64,000 bases of DNA from DASVFB01 sp963766345 (lineage in GTDB: Bacteria; Actinomycetota; Thermoleophilia; Gaiellales; Gaiellaceae). Shown in pieces: positions 41,735-51,824 of the stretch. The position numbers and the translations under genes are program-made. Under the pieces are notes generated by a model. It did not search any database and had not been told where the DNA came from. It saw only the letters and a list, made by a program, of their open reading frames with translations. How positions within the stretch are numbered: the first letter of the stretch is position 1; every line of letters starts with the position of its first letter. The stretch lies in the NCBI GenBank assembly GCA_963766345.1, contig CAVXZL010000008.1:372001-436000 (forward strand). The letters run 5' to 3'.

Positions 41735-42123
41735 TCTTCCTCCAGTCTCAATGCTGCGGAATTGATGCAGTAGCGAACGCCCGTCGGATGCGGCCCGTCG
41801 GGGAACACGTGCCCGAGGTGACCGCCGCATGCGGCGCACATCACTTCGGTCCGCATCATCCCGAAGGTCGTGTCTGTCTCCTCGTCGACCTTGTCCTCGG
41901 CCGCCGGCGCGTAGAAGGCCGGCCAGCCACATCCGGAGTCGTACTTCGCTTCTGAGCTGAAGAGCTCGCCGCCGCAACCGGCGCAGTGGTACGTCCCGGA
42001 ATCGAAGACGTGGTCGTACTCGCCCGTGAACGGGCGTTCGGTGCCCTTCTCGCGGAGCACGTGGTACTGCTCGGGCGTGAGCTCGGCGCGCCACTGCTCC
42101 TCTGTTTTCTTGATTTTCTCCAT
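41731..42123 (-). CDS. msrB: peptide methionine sulfoxide reductase B
   Basis: The 130-residue protein has the zinc site CAGC (47, 50) and CAAC (96, 99), and the catalytic Cys119 in RYCINSAAL. The signatures FDSGTYHCAGCGGELFSS and SGCGWPAF are present. It reduces methionine-R-sulfoxide. It lies 3 nt after gcvPB and is coupled to msrA downstream, so oxidative repair is tied to the glycine-cleavage transcript. Confidence 0.95.
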   Translation of the reverse strand: MEKIKKTEEQWRAELTPEQYHVLREKGTERPFTGEYDHVFDSGTYHCAGCGGELFSSEAKYDSGCGWPAFYAPAAEDKVDEETDTTFGMMRTEVMCAACGGHLGHVFPDGPHPTGVRYCINSAALRLEEE

Positions 42124-42126
42124 GCC

Positions 42127-43616
<1,490 letters not shown>

Positions 43617-43620
<4 letters not shown>

Positions 43621-44948
43621 GCGCCGACCTCGTCCAGTACCTCGACGAGTCGGTCGACGTCCGCGGGCGTGCGCTTCTCCGTGACGCAGACGAGCAGCGC
43701 GTCGTCGAGCCCTTCGTAGTCGCGCCCGAGCGCGTAGCCGGGATGCACGCCGTGCGCGCGGGCGTCGCGGATCACGTCGCGCGCGCTTCGTCCGATGCGA
43801 ACCGCGAACTCCTTGAACGTCGCCCGATCGGCGAACACGAGCTCGCGACCCAATCGCTCCTGCGCGTACGCGGCGAGGCTCATGCAGGTCTCCCCCACGT
43901 CGCGGATCCCGTGCGGTCCGAGCCACGAGAGCGTCACGAGGCCCTGAAGCGCGAGCAGCGTCTGGTTCGTCGTGATGTTGTGAGTTGCCTTCTCGCGGCG
44001 AATGTGCTGCTCGCGGGTCTGCAGCGTCAGAACGTAGGCTCGCTCGCCGTCGACGTCGGTTGTCTCGCCGATGATGCGACCCGGCATGCGGCGGATGAAC
44101 TCGCTGCGCGCGGCGAGGAAGCCGTAGTGCGGGCCACCGTAGGCGGCGTAGTTGCCCGTGCCCTGGCCCTCGCCGATCGCGATCGCACAGCCGTACGCGC
44201 CTGGCGCCTCGAGCACGCCGAGGGACATCGGATCGACGTGAGCGACGGCGAGCGCGCCGGCGTCGCTCGCCGCCGAGGCGAGCTCGGGCGCGGGCTCGAG
44301 CACGCCGAAGAAGTTCGGCTGCTGGAAGATCACCGCTGCGGCGTCCTGCGAGGCGGCCGCGAGCTCGTCGGGATCCGTCGCGCCGCCACGGTGCGGTGCC
44401 TCGACGACCTCGAGCCCGAAGCCGCGGGCGTACGTCTTCACGACCTGCCGTACCTGCGGGTTCGTCGCCTCGGTCACGACGACCTTCGAGCGGCCCGTGG
44501 CGTTTCGCGCGATCAGGCACGCGTCCGCGGCAACGGTCGTCCCGTCGTACCCGGAGGCGTTGGAGACGTCCATCCCCGTGAGCTCGCACATCACGGTCTG
44601 GTACTCGAAGATCGCCTGCAAGATGCCCTGGCTCATCTCGGGCTGATACGGCGTGTACGCCGTCAGGAACTCGCCGCGCTGAAGGACTGCGTCGGCGATC
44701 GCCGGCACGTAGTGGTCGTAGATCCCCGCGCCGAGAAACGAAAGCTCCTTCGTCGTGTCGACGTTGCGCGCCGCGAGCTCCTCGAGATGCCTCTGCAGCT
44801 CGAGCTCGCTGAGCGGCGGCTCGAGCCCGAGTGCGCGATCGAACCGCATCCCGGCCGGGATGTCGCGGAAGAGCTCGTCGACCGAATCGACGCCGATCTC
44901 CGCGAGCATCGCCTCGCGGTCGGCGTCAGTGAGCGAGAGGAAGCTCAC
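43617..44948 (-). CDS. gcvPA: glycine dehydrogenase (decarboxylating) subunit 1
   Basis: The 443-residue N-terminal half of the P-protein has LSLTDADREAMLAEIGVDSVDELF at the start, FLGAGIYDHYVPA, TAYTPYQPEMSQGILQAIFEYQTVMCELTGMDVSNASGYDG-type text, and the glycine-rich GEGQGTGNYAAYGGPHYGFLA. It pairs with GcvPB. It overlaps gcvH by 4 nt and gcvPB by 4 nt, so the operon is tightly coupled. Confidence 0.95.
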
Positions 44949-45340
44949 GCGTCTTCGAGGACCTTCTTGTACGCGGAGACGTCGAGCAGCGAGTCGACCT
45001 CCGAGGGGTCGCCGACCCGGATGCGAACGAGCCAGCCCGCGCCGTACGGATCCTCGTTCACCGTTTCCGGCGCGTCGACGACCGCCTGGTTCACCTCGAG
45101 CACCTCGCCGGAGAGCGGCGCGATCAGATCCGACACGGCCTTCACCGACTCGACCTCGCCGTACGACTCGTCCTTCGAGATCGTCGAGCCCTCGTCGGGC
45201 GCCTCGTAGTGGACGAGCTCACCGAGCGCATCCTGGGCCCACCAGGTGATCCCGAGCGTCGCCTCGCCGTCCTGGATCCGCGCCCAGTCGTGCTCGGCGT
45301 GGTACTTGAGGTCGTCGGGATAGGACTCCTGCGCCGCCAC
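44945..45340 (-). CDS. gcvH: glycine cleavage system H protein
   Basis: The 131-residue lipoyl carrier starts at GTG 45340. The lipoylated Lys67 is in SYGEVESVKAVSDLIAP. HAEHDWARIQDGEATLGITWWAQDALGELVHYEAP is the usual N-terminal half. It shuttles the methylamine group between the P, T and L proteins. No L-protein (lpd) gene is in the window. Confidence 0.95.
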   Translation of the reverse strand: MAAQESYPDDLKYHAEHDWARIQDGEATLGITWWAQDALGELVHYEAPDEGSTISKDESYGEVESVKAVSDLIAPLSGEVLEVNQAVVDAPETVNEDPYGAGWLVRIRVGDPSEVDSLLDVSAYKKVLEDA

Positions 45341-46398
45341 TAGGACTGCTCCTCTCGTTTGTAGATCGGTTTCTTCACGACGCGCGCGCCGCGTGATCGA
45401 CCGCGCACGTCGATCGTCAGCTCGGTCTCCGGATCGGCCTGCCCCGGCGCCACGTAACCCATGCCGATGCCGACGTCGAGCATCGGCGAATGGCTTCCCG
45501 ACGTGACGATGCCGCCGCCGTCGATCGGCATTCCCTGCCGCGGGATCGCCTTGTCCGTCATCACGAACGCGACGAGCTTCTGCTCCGGCCCGTCGACTTT
45601 GATTCGCCGCAGCTCGTCGACCCCGGTGAACTCGGTGTCGAGCGCGCACGTCCAGCCGAGCCCGGCCGAGATGGCGTCGGTGTCCGGCGTGATGTCGTTG
45701 CCGTGCAGCGGATAGCAGACCTCGAGGCGCAGGGTGTCACGCGCGCCGAGCCCGCACGGCTTCGCACCCCGCGCCACGACCGCGTCCCAGAGTGCCGGCC
45801 CGTCCTCGGCCGGCGTCATCAGCTCGACTCCGCGCTCGCCGGTGTAGCCCGTGCGGTTGACCATCACCTCGACGCCGTCGAGCTCGCCCATCTCCCACGT
45901 GAACGGCTTGCCGTCCGAGAGGCCGAGCCGTTCGAGCGAACGCGGCCCCTGAACCGCGAGCAATGCGAACTCGTCGGAGAGGTCGCGAACGTCGGAGCCC
46001 GGAATCTCGCGCTCCTTGATCCAGCGGAAGTCGGCGTCCCGGTTCGACGCGTTGACGATCAAGAGGTAGCGGTACTCGTCGGTGCGGTAGACGATGAGGT
46101 CGTCGACGATGCCGCCGCGCTCGTTCGTCAGCAGCGTGTAGTGCGCGCCGCCTACGTCGAGCTTCGCGACGTCGTTCGACAGGAGCGACTGGAGCAGCTC
46201 TGCCGCGTGCATGCCCTCGACCTCCAGCTCGCCCATGTGCGAGACGTCGAACACGCCGGAGTCCGCCCGGACGGCGCGATGCTCCGGAATCACGCCGTCG
46301 TACTGCACGGGCATCTCCCACCCGGCGAAGGGGACCATTCGCGCGCCGAGCGCGACGTGGCGCTCGAAGAGCGGCGTGCGCTGGAGTGTCTGCGCCAT
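45340..46398 (-). CDS. gcvT: glycine cleavage system T protein (aminomethyltransferase)
   Basis: ATG 46398 gives 352 residues; GTG 46401 is an alternative. It has FERHVALGARMVPFAGWEMPVQYDG at the N-terminus, VFDVSHMGELEVEG, the Asp in RNTGYTGERGVELM-type text (NRTGYTGERGVELM) and the C-terminal beta barrel. It transfers the methylene group to tetrahydrofolate with release of ammonia. It is the first gene of the operon. A structured 290-nt leader separates it from ftsZ. Confidence 0.95.
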   Translation of the reverse strand: MAQTLQRTPLFERHVALGARMVPFAGWEMPVQYDGVIPEHRAVRADSGVFDVSHMGELEVEGMHAAELLQSLLSNDVAKLDVGGAHYTLLTNERGGIVDDLIVYRTDEYRYLLIVNASNRDADFRWIKEREIPGSDVRDLSDEFALLAVQGPRSLERLGLSDGKPFTWEMGELDGVEVMVNRTGYTGERGVELMTPAEDGPALWDAVVARGAKPCGLGARDTLRLEVCYPLHGNDITPDTDAISAGLGWTCALDTEFTGVDELRRIKVDGPEQKLVAFVMTDKAIPRQGMPIDGGGIVTSGSHSPMLDVGIGMGYVAPGQADPETELTIDVRGRSRGARVVKKPIYKREEQS

Positions 46399-46448
46399 CA
46401 CCGGCGATGCTAACCGTCCGCCTTCGAGCCGAGACCGCCCTTCGAAAC

Positions 46449-46522
46449 CGACCCGAAATGGGGGCCGCCCCGTTCATTCCCCACTTAGCGCGGGAAACGA
46501 CCGGGGCGGCTGGACCGGGTCG
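46449..46522 (-). ncRNA. structured leader element upstream of gcvT
   Basis: An inner perfect 9-bp stem GCCGCCCCG/CGGGGCGGC (46464-46472 with 46502-46510) encloses a 29-nt loop. An outer 7-bp stem CGACCCG/CGGGTCG (46449-46455 with 46516-46522) extends it. The element lies 51 nt before gcvT in its transcript direction. It lacks the conserved core of the glycine riboswitch. It could be a regulatory fold or a terminator of ftsZ; no T-run follows. Confidence 0.35.
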
Positions 46523-46690
46523 TTGGGTCAACTGCGGCGTCGACCCTATGAGGGCAAGCGTGTTGTGGCCGAACCCACGCGGGCCTAAACCTCTTCCGGG
46601 AAAATTGTCGCTCTTTGCGCAAAGATTCGCGTAAACACGACTAACAACTCGGATCGAAATGCGTTCTAACTCGGGCTCGGGCTGTGCGCG

Positions 46691-47764
46691 CTACTCGTCG
46701 CGCAGGAAGCTCGGGACGTCCAGCACGTCCTCGGTGCCCTCGAACCGCTCCTCGCGGGGCGTGATCGGCTGGTCGCTCAGGATCGACGGCGTTTCAGCAC
46801 GCCTTCGTCGCCGCCTGTCCCCGCCGAAGCCCGTCGCGATCACGGTCACCGTGATCTCGTCGCCCTTCGCGTCGTCGATCACCGCGCCGAAGATGACGTT
46901 CGCGTTCGCATCGGCCGCGCTCGTGACGACCTCGGCCGCTTCGTTCACCTCGAACAAGCCGATGTCGGCGCCGCCGGTGATGTTCAGGAGGATGCCGGTC
47001 GCGCCTTCGATCGACGCCTCGAGGAGCGGTGACGACACCGCAGCGCGCGCAGCTTCGGCGGCGCGGTTCTCTCCCGATGCGGCGCCGATTCCCATCAGCG
47101 CCGAGCCGGCGTCGGTCATGATCGTGCGCACGTCGGCGAAGTCGAGGTTCACGAGCCCGGGAACAGTGATCAGGTCGGTGATGCCCTGGACACCCTGGCG
47201 AAGGACGTCGTCGGCCATGCGAAATGCATCGATGATCGACGTCCGCTTCTCGACCACCTGAAGCAGGCGGTCGTTCTCGATCACGATCAGCGTGTCGACG
47301 CGCTCGCGCAAGTTCTCGAGCCCGCGCTCGGCCTGCTCGCCGCGCTTGCGCCCTTCGAACGTGAACGGCCGCGTGACGACGCCGACCGTGAGCGCACCGA
47401 CGGACTTTGCGAGCTCGGCGACGACCGGCGCGCCGCCCGTCCCCGTGCCGCCGCCCTCGCCCGCGGTGACGAAGACCATGTCCGCGCCCTTGAGCGCCTC
47501 CTTCAACTCGTCGCTCGACTCGGTCGCCGCGGAAAGACCGACGGACGGGTCGGCGCCGGCGCCGAGGCCGCGCGTCTCCTGCGAGCCGATCTGGATCTTC
47601 ACGTCGGCCTCTGCCATCAGCAGCGCCTGCGCGTCCGTGTTCACCGCGATGAACTCGACCCCGGAAAGACCCGCCTCGACCATCCGCGTGACGGCGTTCG
47701 TGCCGCCGCCGCCGATGCCGACGACCTTGATGACTGCGAGGTAGTTACCGGTCTGATCTCTCAT
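46691..47764 (-). CDS. ftsZ: cell division GTPase FtsZ
   Basis: ATG 47764 gives 357 residues. The tubulin G-box GEGGGTGTGGAP, the N-terminal KVVGIGGGGTNAV, and the T7 loop NLDFADVRTIMTDAGSALMG are intact. The C-terminal peptide DVPSFLRDE is the conserved tail that binds partners such as SepF and FtsA. It polymerises into the Z-ring. It is the last gene of the dcw cluster and has its own promoter (47830-47858). The gene after it is gcvT and not the sepF/ylm cluster. Confidence 0.97.
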   Translation of the reverse strand: MRDQTGNYLAVIKVVGIGGGGTNAVTRMVEAGLSGVEFIAVNTDAQALLMAEADVKIQIGSQETRGLGAGADPSVGLSAATESSDELKEALKGADMVFVTAGEGGGTGTGGAPVVAELAKSVGALTVGVVTRPFTFEGRKRGEQAERGLENLRERVDTLIVIENDRLLQVVEKRTSIIDAFRMADDVLRQGVQGITDLITVPGLVNLDFADVRTIMTDAGSALMGIGAASGENRAAEAARAAVSSPLLEASIEGATGILLNITGGADIGLFEVNEAAEVVTSAADANANVIFGAVIDDAKGDEITVTVIATGFGGDRRRRRRAETPSILSDQPITPREERFEGTEDVLDVPSFLRDE

Positions 47765-47818
47765 CTCGACTCGCCTCGACCTCAAGCTGTAGTGGAGGAT
47801 AGGGGCCGTTGCTGACGG

Positions 47819-47858
47819 TGCAACGTTGCAATGTACGACCAGGTGTCCGGATTGTCAA
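47819..47858 (-). promoter_or_regulatory. ftsZ promoter with a 12-bp palindrome at the start site
   Basis: On the minus strand, TTGACA (47858-47853) and TACATT (47835-47830) are 17 nt apart. The palindrome TGCAACGTTGCA (47830-47819) overlaps the expected transcription start. The leader is about 60 nt before the ATG. Confidence 0.6.
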
Positions 47859-47884
47859 CAGGATTTCGCACCAAAACCTCGACC

Positions 47885-48679
47885 TCAACCTGAGACTTGA
47901 CTGTTCTCGTGGGCGACCGGGCGCTGCGGGACGCTCACGTCGAGGTAGCCGAAGATCGGCGTGCGGCGCAGGATCGCGGCGGCGACGGCCAGCTTCACCG
48001 AGAGGTCGTCCCGGTCGCCGACGCGGATCTGGACGCCGCCTCGCAGCACGTAGGTCCACTGACCGTCCACTTGCCGGACCGAGCGGACCTGCCGCTCGAG
48101 TGCCTCGCCGCGCAGCGCATCGATCAGCGCCACCTCCTCCGCCCCGGCGCCCGGTGCGAGCGTGGCTCCGACGGGGACGCCGAGCGCCCGTGCGAGCCAG
48201 ATGCGCGGCAGCCTGCGGTGGGTGCGCTGGGCGATGCGCTCCATCAGGCGTCCGCGTCGCGAGACGAGCCACGCGCGCGCGCCGTGGCGCACGACGGCTG
48301 TCGGCTCCTCGGGCTGGACGACGACTCGCAACGTGTTCGGGAAGGCGCGGTCGTAGGTGACTCCGGCGACGGAGGGCAGCGACGTCGCCAGCCGCTGCAC
48401 CTGGTCGCCGTGCACCTTCAACAGGCTCACTCCCTGCAGGGGCTCCAGCACCCGCTCGACGCGCCGCGCGAGCTTCGGATCGACGCCGCGCACGTCGATC
48501 GTCTGCACCGCGAAGACCGACGTCTCGCGAGCGGCGGCGAACCCGAGCGCTGCGACGACGGCGACCGCGAGTCCCACGGCGATCGAGCGGCCGGACGGCA
48601 GGAGCTCGCGCGACCGCGCAGGCGAAGGCAGCCGCGCGACGGCTTCGCGCGCGGGCGACTGGCGCGGCGGGCGGCTCAC
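47885..48679 (-). CDS. ftsQ: cell division protein FtsQ/DivIB
   Basis: The 264-residue bitopic protein starts at GTG. A basic cytosolic N-terminus (about 30 residues) precedes one membrane helix (SIAVGLAVAVVAALGFAAA), then a POTRA domain starting VFAVQTIDVRGVDPKLARRVE and the FtsQ beta domain. It links FtsB/FtsL and FtsI/FtsW in the divisome. It lies between murB and ftsZ, as usual. Confidence 0.9.
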   Translation of the reverse strand: MSRPPRQSPAREAVARLPSPARSRELLPSGRSIAVGLAVAVVAALGFAAARETSVFAVQTIDVRGVDPKLARRVERVLEPLQGVSLLKVHGDQVQRLATSLPSVAGVTYDRAFPNTLRVVVQPEEPTAVVRHGARAWLVSRRGRLMERIAQRTHRRLPRIWLARALGVPVGATLAPGAGAEEVALIDALRGEALERQVRSVRQVDGQWTYVLRGGVQIRVGDRDDLSVKLAVAAAILRRTPIFGYLDVSVPQRPVAHENSQVSG

Positions 48680-48710
48680 GACGCGGACTTCGCCGTGGTG
48701 GACGACCCTC

Positions 48711-49592
48711 CTACCGAAGGGGCGGCAGCTCGGGCAGGTCGAGGAAGCGCACCTCGTGCTCGAGCTCGACGCCGTGCTGCTCGAACGCGCGCCGCCGCGC
48801 CTCGACCATCAGCGCGACCGCGTCCTCGCTCCGCGCGTCGCCCGCGTTCTCGATGAAGTTCGCGTGCATCGGCGAGATCTGCGCGCCGCCGATCCGGTGC
48901 CCCTTCAAGCCGCATGCTTCGAGCATTCGCCCCGCGGTCAGCTCGTGGTCGGGGTTCTTGAAGACGCTGCCGAACGTCCGCTTGTTCGTCGGCTGCGCCG
49001 CCTTCCGCCTTGCCTGGAGCTCACCGATGGTCGCCTTGATGTCGTCGGGCTCGCGCGGCGTCAGACGCAGCTCGACGCGCGCGACGACCTGGCCGTCACG
49101 CAACGTCGAGTGTCGGTACGTGAGGCCGAGCTCGCGCGGTGTGAGCCACGCGGCGCCCGCCGCGGTCACGACGAGAGCGCGCTCGAGCACATGCGAGAAG
49201 TCGTCCCCGTAGGCGCCGGCGTTCATCCAGATCCCACCTCCCGTCGTGCCCGGGATCGCGCATGCGAACTCGAAGCCGCCGAGCCCCGCCTGCCGCGCGC
49301 GATGCAGGACGACCGCATTCGTCGCGCCGCCGCCGACCGATGCGCGCTCGCCCTCGACCGTGACGGCTGCGAGCCCGCCCGTCAGCCGGATCACCACGCG
49401 ATTCACGGACTCGTCGGCGGCGAGCAGGTTCGAGCCGAGGCCGACCACGGCGACTCGGAGCCCTTCCTGTTCCGCAAGCGCCAGCGCCTCTTCGAGCTCG
49501 GCGAGCGTCTCGGGCCTCGCGAAGAAGCGCGCAGGCCCGCCGGTACCGAGCGTGGTGTGCCGCGCGAGCGGGACGTCCCGCTCGATCTTCAC
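48711..49592 (-). CDS. murB: UDP-N-acetylmuramate dehydrogenase
   Basis: GTG 49592 gives 293 residues and overlaps the murC stop (GTGA). The FAD domain has ARHTTLGTGGPARFF and VGLGSNLLAAD. The catalytic region has IPGTTGGGIWMNAGAYG and FKNPDHELTAGRMLEACGLKGHRIGGAQISPMHANFI. It reduces the enolpyruvyl group with NADPH. It is type IIB-like in length and lies in the middle of the murein operon. Confidence 0.96.
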   Translation of the reverse strand: MKIERDVPLARHTTLGTGGPARFFARPETLAELEEALALAEQEGLRVAVVGLGSNLLAADESVNRVVIRLTGGLAAVTVEGERASVGGGATNAVVLHRARQAGLGGFEFACAIPGTTGGGIWMNAGAYGDDFSHVLERALVVTAAGAAWLTPRELGLTYRHSTLRDGQVVARVELRLTPREPDDIKATIGELQARRKAAQPTNKRTFGSVFKNPDHELTAGRMLEACGLKGHRIGGAQISPMHANFIENAGDARSEDAVALMVEARRRAFEQHGVELEHEVRFLDLPELPPLR

Positions 49593-50767
49593 GCGAGCGC
49601 CTCGAGCAGCATCGGCACGGCACCGTCGACGTCGCCGGCACCGACGGTCAGCACGACGTCGCCTGGACGCGCGAGGCTCGCGAGCCAGCGCGCGCCCTGC
49701 TCGGGTGACGGCATCCAACCGACACGTGCTCCCGTGCGGGCATCGGACACCGCGTCCGCGACGATCTTTCCGCGGACGTCGCCGTCGTGCTCGCGCGCCG
49801 CGTACACGTCCGCGACCGCGACGACGTCGGCGGCGGCGAGCGCGCGACCGAACTCGTGCGCGAGGTAACGCGTGCGCGAGTAGAGGTGCGGCTGGAAGAG
49901 CACGAGCACGCGGCCCGCGCCCACCTCGCGCGCGGTCGAGATCGTCGCGGCAACCTCGGTCGGATGGTGGGCATAGTCGTCGTAGACGAGAACGCCGCCC
50001 GCCTCGCCGCGCAACTGGAAACGGCGGGCTGCGCCCCGAAACGCGGCGACGTGCGGCGTCGCATCCTCACGCGACACACCGCAAAGCTCGAGAGCCGCGA
50101 GAGCCGCTGCCGCGTTGCGCCGGTTGTGCTCGCCCCGCTGCGCGAGCTCGAAGTCGACGGGCTCGAGCTCCTCGGCGCGCACGACATGCGGAACGCGCGA
50201 CGTCCAGTCGTCGAAGAGCGCCTGAACCTCCGCGCGCGACGCGAACTCGCTGTGGTGATCGAGCTCGACGTTGAGCACGACCGCGACCTGCGGCCGCAGC
50301 GCCGCGATCGTGCGGTCCGACTCGTCGCCCTCGACGACGAACCATCCCTCCCCGGTACCAGCGTTGCCGCCGAGCTGCGGGATCTCGCCGCCGACCGCGT
50401 AGGCCGGGTCACGCCCGAGCTGCGTCAGCGCGTAGGCGATCATGCCCGTCGTCGTCGTCTTGCCGTGAGCGCCGGCGACGACGACGGTCTCGCGCAGGCT
50501 CACGAGCTCGGCGAGGAACGCGGCCCGTGACACTCCCGCGATGCGATCGGCGTACGCCGTCGAGACGACAACCTCCCAGCCGTCGGGCACGACCGGGTCC
50601 GGAGCGATCACGAGCTCGTGGCCCCGCAACGCGTCGAGGTACGCGGTGTCGACACGGTCCCACCCGCCCACCTCTGCGCCCCACGCCGACGCGATCGCCG
50701 CGTACGCGGAGAGGCCCGCGCCGCCGATGCCGACGAACCAGAGGCGGCGTCCGTCAAGCGGCGGCAA
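49589..50767 (-). CDS. murC: UDP-N-acetylmuramate--L-alanine ligase
   Basis: TTG 50767 gives 392 residues, shorter than the usual 450-480. The N-terminal Rossmann motif LWFVGIGGAGLSAYA is present, the ATP loop is VVVAGAHGKTTTTGMIA, and the central HNRRNAAAALAALE and YDDYAHHPTEVAATI motifs are typical. It adds L-Ala to UDP-MurNAc. It overlaps murG by 14 nt and murB by 4 nt. A shortened N-terminal domain may account for the length. Confidence 0.94.
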   Translation of the reverse strand: MPPLDGRRLWFVGIGGAGLSAYAAIASAWGAEVGGWDRVDTAYLDALRGHELVIAPDPVVPDGWEVVVSTAYADRIAGVSRAAFLAELVSLRETVVVAGAHGKTTTTGMIAYALTQLGRDPAYAVGGEIPQLGGNAGTGEGWFVVEGDESDRTIAALRPQVAVVLNVELDHHSEFASRAEVQALFDDWTSRVPHVVRAEELEPVDFELAQRGEHNRRNAAAALAALELCGVSREDATPHVAAFRGAARRFQLRGEAGGVLVYDDYAHHPTEVAATISTAREVGAGRVLVLFQPHLYSRTRYLAHEFGRALAAADVVAVADVYAAREHDGDVRGKIVADAVSDARTGARVGWMPSPEQGARWLASLARPGDVVLTVGAGDVDGAVPMLLEALA

Positions 50768-51824
50768 GCTCGATCAGCTCCTCCGCGATGACGCGCGCGG
50801 CGTCGGGCTTGGCGAGCGCGCGCATGCGCTCGGACATCCGCGCGAGGCGACCGGCGTCATCGAGCAACGAGCGCGCGATCTCGGGCACGCTGCCGAGCTC
50901 CGTCTCGGGAACGTGGATCGCGCCGCCGCCGCGCTCGAAGTAGCGCGCGTTCAGCGTCTGATGATCCGCGGTGGCGAACGGATACGGGACGAGGATCGCG
51001 GGCAGGCCGGCCGCGGCGAGCTCCCAGACCGTCCCGCCCGAGCGCATGATCGCGAGGTCGCACGCGCCGTACGCGGCGCCGAGGCCGTCGAGCACGGCCA
51101 CGAGCCGGTAGTCCCGTCGTGCAACGCGACGCTGAAGCGAACCAAAGTCCCGCTCGCCGCAGACGTGCAGGACCGGCGGACCGACCCGCCCGAACGCGTC
51201 GATCGCGAGCTCATTGAGCGCACGAGCGCCGGCCCGGGCGCCGGCGATCAGCAGGACCGGCCCGTTCGCGGGCAACCCGAGCTGCGCGCGGGCGACCGAG
51301 CGATCCATCGGCCGCGCGTTCGCGGGGATCGGCCGCCCGACGACGCGGTACTTCTCGCCGACGAGCTCCGGCGAGTCGTACGAGAGGAAGACCCGGCGCG
51401 CGAACCGAGCCGCGAGCCGGTTTGCGAGGCCGAGCCGCGCGTCCGCTTCTGCGACTGCTGCAGGTGTCCGCTTCCGCGCCGCCGCATACACCATCGGGCC
51501 CGAGACGTAACCGCCTCCGCCGAACACGACGTCGGGACGCCGCCGCTCGAGGATCCGCCGGCAGGCGGCGGGCGCGCGACCGGCGAGCAGCACCGACCGC
51601 GCGAGGGCGAGCGACGGCCGGCGCGGCAGCCCTTCGATGCGGAACGTGTCGAGCTCGTAGCCCGCTTTAGGAACGAGCAGCGCTTCGACGCGATCCGGCG
51701 ACCCGGCGAACGTCACGTGGACGCCGCGGCTCCGCAACTCGTCCGCGACCGCCAGCGCCGGCAGCACGTGTCCTGCCGTTCCCCCGGCTGCGATCAGGCA
51801 CCTCAGCTGCGGCTCGAGCGCCAC
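50754..51824 (-). CDS. murG: undecaprenyl-PP-MurNAc-pentapeptide GlcNAc transferase
   Basis: GTG 51824 gives 356 residues. Both glycine-rich loops are present, LIAAGGTAGHVLPALAVADEL and VFGGGGYVSGPMVYAA, and the UDP-GlcNAc site includes IMRSGGTVWELAAAGLPAILVPYPFATADHQTLNARYF. It makes lipid II on the inner membrane face. Its first 158 nt lie inside the end of ftsW in another frame, an unusually long overlap. No strong ribosome site is visible. Confidence 0.95.
   Translation of the reverse strand: MALEPQLRCLIAAGGTAGHVLPALAVADELRSRGVHVTFAGSPDRVEALLVPKAGYELDTFRIEGLPRRPSLALARSVLLAGRAPAACRRILERRRPDVVFGGGGYVSGPMVYAAARKRTPAAVAEADARLGLANRLAARFARRVFLSYDSPELVGEKYRVVGRPIPANARPMDRSVARAQLGLPANGPVLLIAGARAGARALNELAIDAFGRVGPPVLHVCGERDFGSLQRRVARRDYRLVAVLDGLGAAYGACDLAIMRSGGTVWELAAAGLPAILVPYPFATADHQTLNARYFERGGGAIHVPETELGSVPEIARSLLDDAGRLARMSERMRALAKPDAARVIAEELIELAAA

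Noticed and set aside
46402..46690. Glycine riboswitch before gcvT
   Set aside because: The conserved aptamer core and the second aptamer are not visible on the minus strand; only plain stems are seen.
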